A stretch of DNA of 64,000 nt from Ruegeria sp. TM1040 (GCF_000014065.1 NC_008044.1:2255501-2319500), one strand, 5' to 3'; counted from the first letter of the stretch, positions 42,212-51,834 are shown. Program-made: numbers and translations. The notes: generated by a model from the letters alone, not told the origin.

Positions 42212-43129
42212 TTACTTGGTGATCGGGGCGCGTTTCTGCAGGCCAAGCTTCTCGCGCACTTCTGCCGGCGTGATCACACGCGCGCCAAGGTTGGACACGA
42301 TGGTGCCAGCGCGCTCCACCAGTTGCCAGTTTTCGGCCAGCACGCCCTTGTCGAGATAGAGGTTATCCTCCAGCCCCACGCGCACATTGCCGCCTGCCAG
42401 CACTGAGGCCGCCACATAAGCCATCTGATCACGCCCCAGCGAGAACGCCGACCAGTTCCAGTCGTCGGGCACATTGTTGACCATCGCCATAAAAGTATTG
42501 AGATCATTGGGCGCCCCCCATGGGACCCCCATGCAGAGCTGCACCAGAGCATCCGATTTCAGCACGCCGTCTTTGACCAGTTGCTTGGCATACCAAAGAT
42601 GCCCGGTGTCAAAGGCTTCGATCTCGGGCTTCACGCCAAGATCCGTCATCATCTGCCCCATCGCCTGCAACATGCCGGGCGTGTTGGTCATCACATAGTC
42701 GGCCTCGGCAAAATTCATGGTGCCGCAATCCAACGTGCAGATCTCCGGCAGGCATTCCGCCACATGCGCCACACGCGCGCTTGCGCCGATCATGTCGGTG
42801 CCGTCTTCGGTCACGGGCAGCGGGCGCTCGACCCCGCCAAAGACGATATCGCCCCCCATGCCCGCAGTGAGATTCAACACCACATCGGTATCGCTCTCGC
42901 GGATGCGGTCGGTGACCTCGCGATAAAGACCAAGATCCCGCGAGGGCGCGCCGGTTTCTGGGTCGCGCACATGACAATGCACAATCGCGGCCCCTGCCTT
43001 GGCGGCGGCAATCGCGCTTTCTGCAATTTCCTTGGGCGAACGAGGCACATGCGGGCTGCGATCCTGCGTTCCCCCAGAGCCGGTCACTGCACAGGTGATA
43101 AAGACCTCTCGGTTCATGGAAAGCGGCAT
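42212..43129 (-). CDS. BKACE family enzyme, probable 3-dehydrocarnitine cleavage
   Basis: A 305-residue TIM-barrel enzyme of the beta-keto acid cleavage family. The family signature CHVRDPETG (with HCH as metal ligands) lies near 51-60, and EAFDTGHLWYAKQL is further on. BKACE enzymes exchange a beta-keto acid with acetyl-CoA to give acetoacetate and a new acyl-CoA. Given the adjacent carnitine dehydrogenase/thioesterase, the substrate is probably 3-dehydrocarnitine, giving betainyl-CoA and acetoacetate. AGGG upstream of the ATG is the RBS. It diverges from the regulator by about 134 bp. Confidence 0.88.
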   Translation of the reverse strand: MPLSMNREVFITCAVTGSGGTQDRSPHVPRSPKEIAESAIAAAKAGAAIVHCHVRDPETGAPSRDLGLYREVTDRIRESDTDVVLNLTAGMGGDIVFGGVERPLPVTEDGTDMIGASARVAHVAECLPEICTLDCGTMNFAEADYVMTNTPGMLQAMGQMMTDLGVKPEIEAFDTGHLWYAKQLVKDGVLKSDALVQLCMGVPWGAPNDLNTFMAMVNNVPDDWNWSAFSLGRDQMAYVAASVLAGGNVRVGLEDNLYLDKGVLAENWQLVERAGTIVSNLGARVITPAEVREKLGLQKRAPITK

Positions 43130-43263
43130 TTTGTGTTTTCCCTCTGATGTACAGGGTTGTGCCCCGGGTTATCCCCAGGCTTCTCCCCGGATTCCAATTT
43201 GCGCTGATCTGCAGTCTGGCTCAGCCTTGGCAGCAAGAGTTGACGCGAAGCGAATCGAAGTTG

Positions 43264-44295
43264 ATGAAATCCGCAAAAAACATCCTCCAGCCGGAGAACC
43301 GCCCCCTCAAGACCGCCGTTCTGGTGATGGATGAGTGTAACACATTGTCCTTTGCCGCAGCAGTCGACCCCATGCGCGCCGCCAATCGGCTGGCGGGGCG
43401 GGCGGCTTTTGACTGGGACTATGTCAGCGCCTCAGCCGAGCCGCCGATGCTCACCTCAGGCCTCACCGTGCCGACCACGCCGCTGGCGCGGCTGGATGAC
43501 TGTGACCTCTTGATTGTCGTTGCCGGCTTTCAACTGGCACGCCATGCCACACCAAGCCTTCTGGCCGGTCTGCGCCGCATTGCGGGCAGTGGCGCCACCA
43601 TCGCCGGGATCGACGGTGGCCCCTGGCTCATGGCCGAAGCCGGGCTGCTGGACGGCCATGCGGCAACGACCCATTGGGAAGATTTGGAGAATTTCTCGGC
43701 CCGCTTCCCCGATATTCACTGTCGCACGGATCGCTTTACCGTCTCTGAGGGGCGCATGACTTCAGGCGGGGCGACGCCGGCAATCGAGATGATGTTGCAT
43801 ATCATCGGCGCGCGTCACGGGCATGGCTTTGCCTCACGAGTGGCAGGTCTCTTCCTTTATGACGGCACCGCCTCGCCCCAGCGCAGCCAGAGCCGCCTTG
43901 GTCATCACAAGCACAACGCCCTCACCGCGAAGGCCAACGCCATAATGGAAGCCGCGCTGGATGACCCCAAACCGCTGGCGGAAATCGCCGAGGTGCTCGG
44001 CACCAGCCCCCGCAGCCTGCAACAGCAATTCCGCCTGCGCCTCAACACAACGCCACAGGATCACTATCTGCAACTGCGTCTGGCAGAGGCTCGCCGACTG
44101 GTCACAGACACCAATCTGCCCTTGATGGAAATCGCGGTGGCGACGGGGTTCACGTCGCAATCCACCTTTGCGCGCGCCTTTCGCACCGCGCATGGGCTCT
44201 CGGCGCGAGAGCTACGCCAGAACAGCGCCGAGACCGCGTTTGCAAGCTACCCTGTGCTCAAGGCAACCAGCCACGCCAGCCACAGCACCAACTAG
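43264..44295 (+). CDS. GlxA family transcriptional regulator (CdhR-type)
   Basis: A 343-residue activator with an N-terminal DJ-1/PfpI-like sensor domain (about 15-190, DGGPWLMAEAGLLDG) and a C-terminal AraC-type double HTH (about 230-330: PLAEIAEVLGTSPRSLQQQFRLRLN, then LMEIAVATGFTSQSTFARAFR). Domain order matches regulators of choline, carnitine and betaine genes such as CdhR. It is divergent from the BKACE gene and is the likely carnitine-responsive activator. The start at 43264 was chosen because the frame upstream of it is not protein-like. Confidence 0.9.
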   Translation: MKSAKNILQPENRPLKTAVLVMDECNTLSFAAAVDPMRAANRLAGRAAFDWDYVSASAEPPMLTSGLTVPTTPLARLDDCDLLIVVAGFQLARHATPSLLAGLRRIAGSGATIAGIDGGPWLMAEAGLLDGHAATTHWEDLENFSARFPDIHCRTDRFTVSEGRMTSGGATPAIEMMLHIIGARHGHGFASRVAGLFLYDGTASPQRSQSRLGHHKHNALTAKANAIMEAALDDPKPLAEIAEVLGTSPRSLQQQFRLRLNTTPQDHYLQLRLAEARRLVTDTNLPLMEIAVATGFTSQSTFARAFRTAHGLSARELRQNSAETAFASYPVLKATSHASHSTN

Positions 44296-44311
44296 CCCTT
44301 CATCTTCTCAC

Positions 44312-44366
44312 AAATATCCCGGGGGTGAATTGCCCGATCAGGGCAAGAGGGGGCAGCGCCCCCTCC
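44312..44366 (-). repeat. AAATATCCCGG-hairpin element, copy 1 (terminator-like)
   Basis: Read on the minus strand: hairpin GAGGGGGC-GCT-GCCCCCTC, hairpin TTGCCC...GGGCAA, then CCCCCGGGATATTT. It follows the aldo/keto reductase stop and lies between convergent genes. A related element is at 62670-62700. It looks like a shared intergenic repeat acting as a terminator. Confidence 0.6.
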
Positions 44367-44373
44367 GTTGGCC

Positions 44374-45420
44374 TCAGTACGGCATCGCATGGGCGCGATG
44401 GGCCTGATCGATCTGAGCCAGAACTTCGGGCGCCAGTTCAAGATCCGCACCTTCAAGGATATGCGCGAGCTGCGCCACATCGGTCGCACCAAAGATCGCC
44501 GAAGCCATAAACGGCCGTGTCCGGCACCACCCCAGCGCCATATGCACCGGATCCAGCCCATGATCGGCCGCGATCGTCAGGTAGGCCGCGACGGCCGCCT
44601 CTACCCGATCAGACTGCCGCCCGCCCATCTCCGGGTTGATCGACTTGCGCGACTTTTCCGGCACCGCACCCTCTTGATATTTCCCGGTGAGATACCCGGC
44701 CCCCAAAGGAGAGAACGACAGCAAGCCAACATCCTCATAGTGGCTCAGCTCTGCCAGGTCCGTGTCATAAAGCCTGCACAGCAAAGAGTATTCGTTCTGG
44801 ATCGAGGCAACCCGCGGGCCCTTGCCCTCTTCCGCCAGACGCAGCCATTGCGCAGTGCCCCAGGCGCTTTCATTGGAAAGCCCAAAGGCGCGGATGTTGC
44901 CCTTTTCGACTTGCGCCTGCAACGCGGCGAGGCATTCTTCCATATCCGCGATCACCTGCGCGCGATTATAAGAAGAAGCGGTCGGATCATAACTCCAGTT
45001 CTTGCGGAACATGTAGCTGCCGCGGTTTGGCCAGTGAAACTGATAAAGGTCGATGTAGTCGGTCTTGAGCCGCTTCAACGATGCCTCAACGGTCGCCGCA
45101 ATGGTTTTGCCTGTGATCGGCGCCCCGTCGCGCGCCACGGAGCCCTCGCCTGAGTGTTTTGTCGCAAGGATATAGTCCTTCCGGCGGCCGGTCTTTTGGT
45201 TCCAGTTGCCGATGATCTCTTCGCTCAGACCAAGGGTCTCCGCCCGAATGGGGTTCACTGGATACATCTCAGCGGTATCGAGGAAGTTGATCCCCGCTTC
45301 CAGCGCCATGTCGATCTGCGCATGCGCATCCGCTTCATCGGTCTGAGTGCCATAGGTCATGGTCCCAAGGCACAGATCGGTCACCATCATATCTGTGCGG
45401 CCAAGCCGGTTCTTCTTCAT
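44374..45420 (-). CDS. Aldo/keto reductase (Tas-like)
   Basis: A 348-residue NADPH-dependent aldo/keto reductase. The catalytic set is FLDTAEMY (Asp and Tyr), K in ATKHSG and H in YQFHWP; the nucleotide-binding C terminus reads GATDVAQLAHILEG. Length and sequence resemble the Tas group. The start at 45420 has AGGAGAGCGAG upstream. It is divergent from the MFS transporter. Natural substrate unknown. Confidence 0.88.
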   Translation of the reverse strand: MKKNRLGRTDMMVTDLCLGTMTYGTQTDEADAHAQIDMALEAGINFLDTAEMYPVNPIRAETLGLSEEIIGNWNQKTGRRKDYILATKHSGEGSVARDGAPITGKTIAATVEASLKRLKTDYIDLYQFHWPNRGSYMFRKNWSYDPTASSYNRAQVIADMEECLAALQAQVEKGNIRAFGLSNESAWGTAQWLRLAEEGKGPRVASIQNEYSLLCRLYDTDLAELSHYEDVGLLSFSPLGAGYLTGKYQEGAVPEKSRKSINPEMGGRQSDRVEAAVAAYLTIAADHGLDPVHMALGWCRTRPFMASAIFGATDVAQLAHILEGADLELAPEVLAQIDQAHRAHAMPY

Positions 45421-45678
45421 CTCGCGCTCTCCTGATGTTCTGTTCCTCGCGGACCCTAGCCCGCCGGGGAGCGGATGCAAGTCATTGAACGGCGCTCCTG
45501 GGGCGCGTTGCCCACCCTTTTACCGACTTGCCTCAAATCTGGTCCTTTCCCCTTTGCATGCCCGACACCCCCTTGCACAGGCCAGCGCCACACTGCGATC
45601 TGCGCCGCATTGGCCACAGCACATGAAAAACGACCCCCGAACGTCGAAAACGCAACTGCACCGATCTGGCAAATCCCT

Positions 45679-46920
45679 ATGGTCAGCCCTGCTATGCGCA
45701 CGATCCTCTCTTTTGCCGCCCTCTTTCTTTCCGTGATTTTGCTTCAGCTCTCGACCGGAGGTGTGGGGCCGCTGGATGCCATTTCCGGCGCTGCGATGGG
45801 GTTTGACAACCGCCAGATCGGCCTTCTGGGCTCGGCGCATTTCTTTGGCTTCTTTATCGGCTGCTGGTGGACCCCGCGCCTTATGGGTCGTGTCGGACAT
45901 TCGCGCGCTTTTGCGGTTTGCACGGCACTTGGCGCGATGGGCCTCTTGGCGCATACGCTCACGGACGATCCCTACGCATGGGCCGCCATGCGCATCGCAT
46001 CTGGCCTCTGTGTCGCGGGCTGCTACACGGTCATCGAGGCCTGGATCAACGCAAAGGTCACCAATGAGAACCGGGGCCGCACCTCCGGTCTCTATCGTAT
46101 TGCCGACACCAGTGCGTCTCTGGCGGCGCAGCTGTTGATCGCGGTGCTGCCGCCTGCGCATTACATCTCGTATAACCTGCTGGCGATCCTGTGCTGCGCA
46201 ACGCTGCTGCCGCTGATGATGACCCGCGCGAGCCAGCCCGAGATGCCCGCCGCCCCGCGCCTGAGACCCCGTCTGGCCTGGCGTTGTTCACCCCTCGGGG
46301 TGGCCGGCGTGATCGTCTCCGCCCTGAGTGGCGCCTCCTTCAGGATGGTTGGCCCGATCTACGGTCAGGAAGTCGGACTGGTGATCGACCAGATCGCCTT
46401 TTTCCTTGCCGCCTTCGTTCTGGGCGGCGCGCTCGCGCAGTACCCCGTGGGCTGGCTTGCGGATAAATTCGATCGTCGCTGGGTGCTCATCTGGCTCTCA
46501 GGCGTCTCGATGATTGCCTGCGCCGTGACCCTGCCTGCAAGCGGTGGCGGCACGATTGCCATCATGGCGTCGGCGGCTTTCTTCGGCCTGACGACAGTGC
46601 CGATCTTTTCTGTCTCTGCCGCGCATGCCAATGACTTTGCCACCTCCGAAGAGCGGGTGGAACTCTCAGCGGCCTTGATGTTCTTCTACGCCACGGGCGC
46701 GATTGCCGCACCCTTTATCGCCTCGGCCCTCATTGAGGCCTTCGGGCCAGGGGCGCTATTTGTCTTTATCGCAGTGGGGCATGCGGGGTTGATCGTCTTT
46801 GGCCTTGCAAGGATGCGCAGCCGCGCCACCCCAACCGAACGCACCCGCTACGTCTATGCGCCGCGCACGTCATTCACGATCGGCAAGATGCTGAAACGCG
46901 CCCGTGAGGGGCGGCAATGA
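45679..46920 (+). CDS. MFS transporter (YcaD-like)
   Basis: This 413-residue protein has about 12 membrane segments. The N half has GMRIASGLCVAGCYTVIEAWINAK-type MFS sequence and the loop motif GWLADKFDRR lies between helices in the second half. It resembles small-molecule MFS carriers of the YcaD group. No RBS is clear; start 45679 or 45694. Substrate unknown. Confidence 0.85.
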   Translation: MVSPAMRTILSFAALFLSVILLQLSTGGVGPLDAISGAAMGFDNRQIGLLGSAHFFGFFIGCWWTPRLMGRVGHSRAFAVCTALGAMGLLAHTLTDDPYAWAAMRIASGLCVAGCYTVIEAWINAKVTNENRGRTSGLYRIADTSASLAAQLLIAVLPPAHYISYNLLAILCCATLLPLMMTRASQPEMPAAPRLRPRLAWRCSPLGVAGVIVSALSGASFRMVGPIYGQEVGLVIDQIAFFLAAFVLGGALAQYPVGWLADKFDRRWVLIWLSGVSMIACAVTLPASGGGTIAIMASAAFFGLTTVPIFSVSAAHANDFATSEERVELSAALMFFYATGAIAAPFIASALIEAFGPGALFVFIAVGHAGLIVFGLARMRSRATPTERTRYVYAPRTSFTIGKMLKRAREGRQ

Positions 46921-47021
46921 GAGTGCCCAACTGTCAAACGCGAGGCAAACCTGTCTGTCTGAGATTGGGACCTTGTTTCCGTTCGTCCGAGTGATCTAAA
47001 TGGCCGCTTTGTTTCAAGGCA

Positions 47022-47900
47022 TCAGGTATCTTTGGCGGAGCGCGACTTGAGCCACGTCAAGACGTTGGTCGTCGGCGCATTGTTTTTGGCGGTTCGCGGC
47101 ATGAGGACATAGAAGTCATTTCTGTCTGGGGCCCAGGCTTCGCCAACCTCGACCAAACGTCCGGCTGCAAGGTCATGAGCAACCAGAAACCGGCTTACCA
47201 AGGCCACTCCTTGCCCTGCGATAGCTGCATCTACCGCAAGAGACGTCTGGCTCAGACGAAGGTGCCGAGCAGACTGGTCCTGTACGCCCAAATGCGCCAG
47301 ATAGCTGGGCCATAGGTCATGGGCGTCATGGACCTTCGGCTGTTTGGCAAGGGTTTCTGGATCAAGAGGAGTGCCTCCCTTGTCCGCAAGCTTTTGCGCG
47401 GCGACCGCGACTAGCGATTGCTTGAATAAAAGGGTTACGTCCAGTGATGCGCCAAACGGCGGCGATCCTTGGCGCACTGCAAGGTCTATCCCGTCACTAT
47501 GGAAGCTGGAAACTTTTTCGGTCGCCATGATCCGCAAATCGATGTTCGGATGTGCTGTAGCGAAGTCGGGAAGATTGGGAATCAGCCATTTCGCAGCAAA
47601 GGTTGGCGTGACACTGATGAGAACTTTATTCGGCTCTGGCTTCAACTCGGCAGTTGCGGCTCGAAGGTCTGCGAACACTCCGGCAATCCGGTTGTGATAG
47701 CTGCGCCCGACTGGCGTAAAAGCCAGGCCCTTCGGCACCCGTTCAAACAAGACCACATCAAAATGCGCTTCGAGTTGTCGCACCTGCTGCGCAACGGCCC
47801 CTTGCGTGACACCCAACTCATCAGCGGCTGCACGGAAACTGAGGCGGCGGCCTGCTGCATCAAAAGCACGCAAACTGTTGAGCGGGGGAAGTTCGGTCAT
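47022..47900 (-). CDS. LysR family transcriptional regulator (GcvA-like)
   Basis: A 292-residue LTTR. It has a winged HTH at 5-65 (LSFRAAADELGVTQGAVAQQVRQLE) and two alpha/beta effector-binding lobes (90-290) including VSSFHSDGIDLAVRQG, as in GcvA-type members. It is divergent from an SDR gene. The start region holds an AGTA-N4-TACT dyad (47909-47920) 9 bp upstream, a candidate LTTR site. The lower GC of this gene and of its divergent neighbours suggests a separate origin, but I did not compute it. Confidence 0.88.
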   Translation of the reverse strand: MTELPPLNSLRAFDAAGRRLSFRAAADELGVTQGAVAQQVRQLEAHFDVVLFERVPKGLAFTPVGRSYHNRIAGVFADLRAATAELKPEPNKVLISVTPTFAAKWLIPNLPDFATAHPNIDLRIMATEKVSSFHSDGIDLAVRQGSPPFGASLDVTLLFKQSLVAVAAQKLADKGGTPLDPETLAKQPKVHDAHDLWPSYLAHLGVQDQSARHLRLSQTSLAVDAAIAGQGVALVSRFLVAHDLAAGRLVEVGEAWAPDRNDFYVLMPRTAKNNAPTTNVLTWLKSRSAKDT

Positions 47901-47908
47901 TCTGTAAT

Positions 47909-47920
47909 AGTAATTCTACT
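47909..47920. promoter_or_regulatory. Candidate LysR-type binding dyad
   Basis: AGTA-N4-TACT in the 98-bp divergent region between the LysR and SDR genes. It is short and unproven. Confidence 0.35.
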
Positions 47921-47998
47921 GTCATATAACATCAATTCTGAATCCAAGTTTGCCAAAAAATGCACGATTTATGCCTCAAGCAAGAAAGGATGATCGAT

Positions 47999-48703
47999 AT
48001 GACAGTAGAAAAAGTAGCTCTGATTACGGCGGGTGGCAGCGGCATGGGCGCGAACGCTGCGCGCAAATTGGCAGATGATGGGTTCAAGGTTGGCATCCTG
48101 TCTTCGTCTGGCAAGGGCGAAGCGCTTGGCGGTGAACTTGGCGGCTTTGGCGTAACGGGCTCCAATCTTGATGGAGAAGCGCTGAACGAATTGGTCGAGG
48201 GTGCGAAGGATCGTTGGGGCCGCATTGATGTCTTGGTGAACTCTGCTGGCCACGGACCAAAAGGTCCGGTTCTCGAGATCAGTGACGAGGATTGGCATCA
48301 AGGAATGGAAGTCTACCTGATGAACGTTATCCGTCCGACAAGGCTGATCACACCTGTGATGCAAGCGCAGGGCGGCGGGGCGATCATCAACATCTCAACC
48401 TTCGCGGCATTCGAACCCGATCCCCTTTTTCCAACGTCTGGCGTCTTCCGGGCCGGACTTGCCGCATTCACAAAGCTCTACTCGGATAAGTATGCATCAG
48501 AAAACATTCGCATGAACAACGTCCTTCCGGGTTTCATAGACAGCCTGCCTGAGACCGAAGACCGCAAAGCACGTATTCCAATGGGACGTTACGGTTTCGC
48601 CTCGGAGGTGTCTTCTCTCATTTCGTGGCTCGCCTCGGAAAATGGTGGCTACATGACGGGACAAAACCTGTGTATCGACGGAGGGTTAACCCGTGCCGTC
48701 TGA
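47999..48703 (+). CDS. SDR family protein with altered catalytic motif
   Basis: A 234-residue Rossmann-fold SDR. The NAD(P) motif is TAGGSGMGANAA and the NSAGH motif is present, but at the expected YxxxK site the aligned sequence is SGVFR (FPTSGVFRAGLAAFTK), with Ser for Tyr and Arg for Lys. The rest of the family core is preserved (MNNVLPGF, GQNLCIDGG). It could be a non-classical SDR or a non-catalytic NAD-binding protein. The start at 47999 has AAAGGATG upstream. It overlaps the following small membrane protein by 11 bases. Confidence 0.85.
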   Translation: MTVEKVALITAGGSGMGANAARKLADDGFKVGILSSSGKGEALGGELGGFGVTGSNLDGEALNELVEGAKDRWGRIDVLVNSAGHGPKGPVLEISDEDWHQGMEVYLMNVIRPTRLITPVMQAQGGGAIINISTFAAFEPDPLFPTSGVFRAGLAAFTKLYSDKYASENIRMNNVLPGFIDSLPETEDRKARIPMGRYGFASEVSSLISWLASENGGYMTGQNLCIDGGLTRAV

Positions 48704-48944
48704 TACCTTGGCCCTTGTATCGACGCGCGAGCGCCTTGTCTTCGCGGTCAAGTGGGGCGCATCCGCCGTTCAGATCATGGGATACACTGCAACGGGGTTT
48801 GGCTGGACACCTTGGAATCTCTACTTGTTTCTTTTCGGAGTCGTAGGGTGGTTCGCCGTCGGCGCGCTATGGAATGACAAGGCGCTCATGCTTGTACACC
48901 TTGTCGCACTCGGCGCAATGATTGCCGGTATGGCAAGCGGGTGA
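48693..48944 (+). CDS. Small membrane protein (DUF6552-like)
   Basis: This 83-residue protein starts with GTG and has three hydrophobic segments, with GYTATGFGWTPWNLYLFLFGVVGWFAVGALWND as the recognisable core. I tentatively match it to a DUF6552-type family that I recall being mislabelled as UbiE. It has no methyltransferase motif. It is coupled to the SDR gene by an 11-base overlap; function unknown. Confidence 0.65.
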   Translation: MPSDTLALVSTRERLVFAVKWGASAVQIMGYTATGFGWTPWNLYLFLFGVVGWFAVGALWNDKALMLVHLVALGAMIAGMASG

Positions 48945-49031
48945 TGAGCGAAAGCAGCCATTTGGGCACTGTGCAGCATTCAGGAGGTATGGGCTCAAAG
49001 CTGCCAAACCCGTATTCACATTCCATCGCGC

Positions 49032-49067
49032 CCAAAACAAAAAGGGCCAGCGCGCGGCCAGCCCTTT
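49032..49067 (-). terminator. Rho-independent terminator of the flotillin gene
   Basis: On the minus strand AAAGGGC pairs with GCCCTTT around a GC-rich imperfect inner stem, then TTTTTGTTTT follows. It is located just past the flotillin stop. Confidence 0.85.
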
Positions 49068-49090
49068 CCGATGTCTCAGCGCATCAGCGC

Positions 49091-50779
49091 TTAGTGAACC
49101 TCTGAGGTCTTCGCCTGATCCGTTGCCTCCGGGTCGGCGGCGACTTCGGGGGCGATGTCATTGCCCTCCAGCATGCCGTTCACCACGCCGGACACGCCGT
49201 CCTCCATTGAGATCCCCAGTTCACGCCCCAGTGTTTTGAGCGCCGGCATCTGCACCGCCATGCCCATGATGGAATCGAGCGCCTGATTGACCACGGGTTT
49301 GTCGCCAGAGGCGCCCGCGCTGCTGTAGGCCGCGCCGCCGCCCACGCCACCGACCTGATGGATCTTGATCGAGTCGATTTTCTCGGCCGGTTTCACCATC
49401 TCTGCAATGATCGAGGGCATCGCCTCGATGCGAGCGAGGTCAACCTTCATGCGCACCAGTTCCGGCGAGAGCGCATTGTCCGCCTCCACAAGGGCGCGTT
49501 TACCTTCCGCTTCGGCCAGCATGTCGTTTTTCTTGGCCTCCGCGCGAATATTGAGCGCGTCTGCCTCGGCCTGTGCTTCCTCGCGACGGGCCTCGGCGCG
49601 GTCGGCGGCGGCTTCTTTTTCGGCCTGCGCGGCCAGACGGATGCCAGTGGCTTGACGCTCTGCCTCTCGCGCAGCCTCAATGAGGACAATCTGCTTTTGA
49701 CGCTCGGCCTCGGCCACCTCACGCGCGGTCGCGACGGCCTCGGTCGCCTTGATGGCCTCGGCACGGGCGAGGTCGGCAGAGGCGCGGGCGCGGCTTTCTT
49801 CCTCGGATTTCTGCGCAATGATGATCTGGCGTTCCTGCTCGGCCACCTCCAGTTCGCGCTCCTTGGTGATCTCGGCCTCGCGGATCTTGCGCTCGCGCTC
49901 AATATCGGCGGCGCGGATGGCTTCTTCGCGGGCGATCCGCGCGCGTTCTGTTTCGCGCACCGAGTCCTCGGTCCGGGCTGCGATCTCCGCCTCTTGGGCG
50001 ACTCGCATGGTCTCGACCTTTTGCATCTGCTCGATGCGGGCCTGCTGTTCATCCTGCTCGATCAACAGCTTGTGACGCTCGGCTTCCATTGCGGCGCGGC
50101 GCACGGCGACTTCTGCCTCTGCGTCGATCTGCGCGCGCTCTTTTTTGGAGGTCGCAATCACCTCTGCCAGCTTGCGCATACCGACCGCGTTGAAGGCGTT
50201 GTTTTCATCCAGCGCCTCAAAGGGTGTCTGGTCGAGCGCGGTCAGCGAGACGGATTCAAGCGACAGACCGTTTTTCAGCAGATCCTCGGAGACGGCATTC
50301 TGCACCTCCTGCACAAAATCGGCGCGGTTTTCATGGAGCCCGTCCATCGTCATCTGGGCCGCCACGGCGCGCAGACCATCGATGAGCTTGCCTTCGATCA
50401 TCTCGCGCAGCTGCTCGACATCGAATGTGCGGTCCCCAAGCGTCTGCGCCGCGCGCGAAATCCCTTCTTCGGTGGCCATCACCGAGACGTAGAACTCCAC
50501 ACCCACATCGACCCGCATGCGGTCCTGGGTAATGAGTGCCGCCTCACCCGAGCGCTGCACCTCCAGACGCAGGGTCTTCATGTTGACCGGGCTGATTTCA
50601 TGCAGCAGCGGAACCACAACCGTACCGCCGTCCATAATGACCTTTTTGCCGCCAGAGCCGGTCTTTACCAGGCTGACTTCACGGGTGGCCCGGCGATAGA
50701 GCCGTCCAAGGACAAGCCCGATGAGGGCAACCAGCGCCAAGATACTGATGACAGGCACCAATAGGAAAGATCCATCCAT
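49091..50779 (-). CDS. Flotillin family SPFH protein (YqiK-like)
   Basis: This 562-residue protein has an N-terminal membrane segment (about 7-27), an SPFH/Band-7 domain (about 30-200, with MRVDVGVEFYVSVMATEEGISRAAQTLG) and a very long alanine/glutamate-rich coiled coil (about 220-440), then a short C-terminal domain. Flotillins scaffold membrane microdomains. It lies downstream of a YqiJ/NfeD-like gene on the same strand, the standard partner arrangement. Confidence 0.92.
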   Translation of the reverse strand: MDGSFLLVPVISILALVALIGLVLGRLYRRATREVSLVKTGSGGKKVIMDGGTVVVPLLHEISPVNMKTLRLEVQRSGEAALITQDRMRVDVGVEFYVSVMATEEGISRAAQTLGDRTFDVEQLREMIEGKLIDGLRAVAAQMTMDGLHENRADFVQEVQNAVSEDLLKNGLSLESVSLTALDQTPFEALDENNAFNAVGMRKLAEVIATSKKERAQIDAEAEVAVRRAAMEAERHKLLIEQDEQQARIEQMQKVETMRVAQEAEIAARTEDSVRETERARIAREEAIRAADIERERKIREAEITKERELEVAEQERQIIIAQKSEEESRARASADLARAEAIKATEAVATAREVAEAERQKQIVLIEAAREAERQATGIRLAAQAEKEAAADRAEARREEAQAEADALNIRAEAKKNDMLAEAEGKRALVEADNALSPELVRMKVDLARIEAMPSIIAEMVKPAEKIDSIKIHQVGGVGGGAAYSSAGASGDKPVVNQALDSIMGMAVQMPALKTLGRELGISMEDGVSGVVNGMLEGNDIAPEVAADPEATDQAKTSEVH

Positions 50780-50834
50780 CCCAATTCTCCTTTTTGTTCA
50801 AATAGTTCGTATCGATTTGAAGTCTGAGCGCCGC

Positions 50835-51587
50835 TTATTCAGAGAGCGGCACCAGAACATATCGTTTGCTCCGCCGATCCCGGATCACGAGCACCTCGGT
50901 GCCCTGCGCAATCTTTTCCTGATCGCTCAGGGGTTCTGCGCGCAGGTAGTGCGCGTTTCCATAGCGGTCGGTGACGCGCACTTCGGCGGGGCGACCGCGT
51001 TGCGCGGTGCCTTGGGTGATCACGCCGCGTCTGCGGCCCAATGCGCCCTCCGAGACGGCTTCGGTCTCGGTCTGTGGCAAGATGCGCGCAAAAACGGCGC
51101 CAAAACCACGCGTGAACCAGAGACCAAACACACCTGAAGGGATCGCAACCAGTCCGGCCGGTGCAAAGCTCTGAAAGAGGCTCCGCGCGCCCAGCTGCAA
51201 CGCCATACCAGAGAGGCCAAAGGCCAAACACAGACAGCCGATCCAGATCAGGAAGGGCATGCGGCCGATGCCAAGCCAGCTCAGAACACCGCCCCCGCCA
51301 GTGACGTCAGGCGCGGCCGAACCCGTGTCGGCTTCAAGACCCTCCACTGACTCAAAGTTCAGAGCCTCCAGATCCGCGCTATCCAGCGCATCCAGATCCA
51401 CAGCCCCCATATCGAGATCCGCATCCAGTTCAGGCCCGCCGGGGCCATCCAGATCGGCATCGCTGTCACCTCCAAGGAGGCTGCCTCCCAAGAGCAATGC
51501 CAGAACTTCCATCCCCACCAGACCGAGCAAAAGCGCAAGAGCCACGGTGAATGGGGCAAAGGCCCCGTCGAGAAGAAGATCTGTCAT
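50835..51587 (-). CDS. YqiJ/NfeD-like membrane protein with OB-fold domain
   Basis: A 250-residue protein: one N-terminal membrane segment, an acidic Asp/Gly-rich stretch (about 38-85), two more membrane segments near 100-150, then a C-terminal OB-like domain (about 185-245: [23 protein letters not shown]). This resembles YqiJ, which pairs with the YqiK flotillin. The start was placed at the ATG 51587 rather than the TTG frame edge at 51593. It forms an operon with the flotillin gene. Confidence 0.83.
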   Translation of the reverse strand: MTDLLLDGAFAPFTVALALLLGLVGMEVLALLLGGSLLGGDSDADLDGPGGPELDADLDMGAVDLDALDSADLEALNFESVEGLEADTGSAAPDVTGGGGVLSWLGIGRMPFLIWIGCLCLAFGLSGMALQLGARSLFQSFAPAGLVAIPSGVFGLWFTRGFGAVFARILPQTETEAVSEGALGRRRGVITQGTAQRGRPAEVRVTDRYGNAHYLRAEPLSDQEKIAQGTEVLVIRDRRSKRYVLVPLSE

Positions 51588-51834
51588 CTGCAAATATAGT
51601 CCAATATGTATGCCATTGTATGCAAATCGATATGTTCACGCATGCGCGAGGTTTCAAGGGCTTGGGCGTCAAATTCGCCTCGAACCTCCCCGATGCGGTG
51701 CCGTCGGTCAAGGCAGGATGCACCCGAAACCCGAGCGTTTCACCGGTTTCTTTGCGTTGCACTGGATCATGGGGTTTTCGTACCTTCCCGCATGGGATAG
51801 ACGGGCTGCCAGACAAGCGACGTGGATGGACGAT

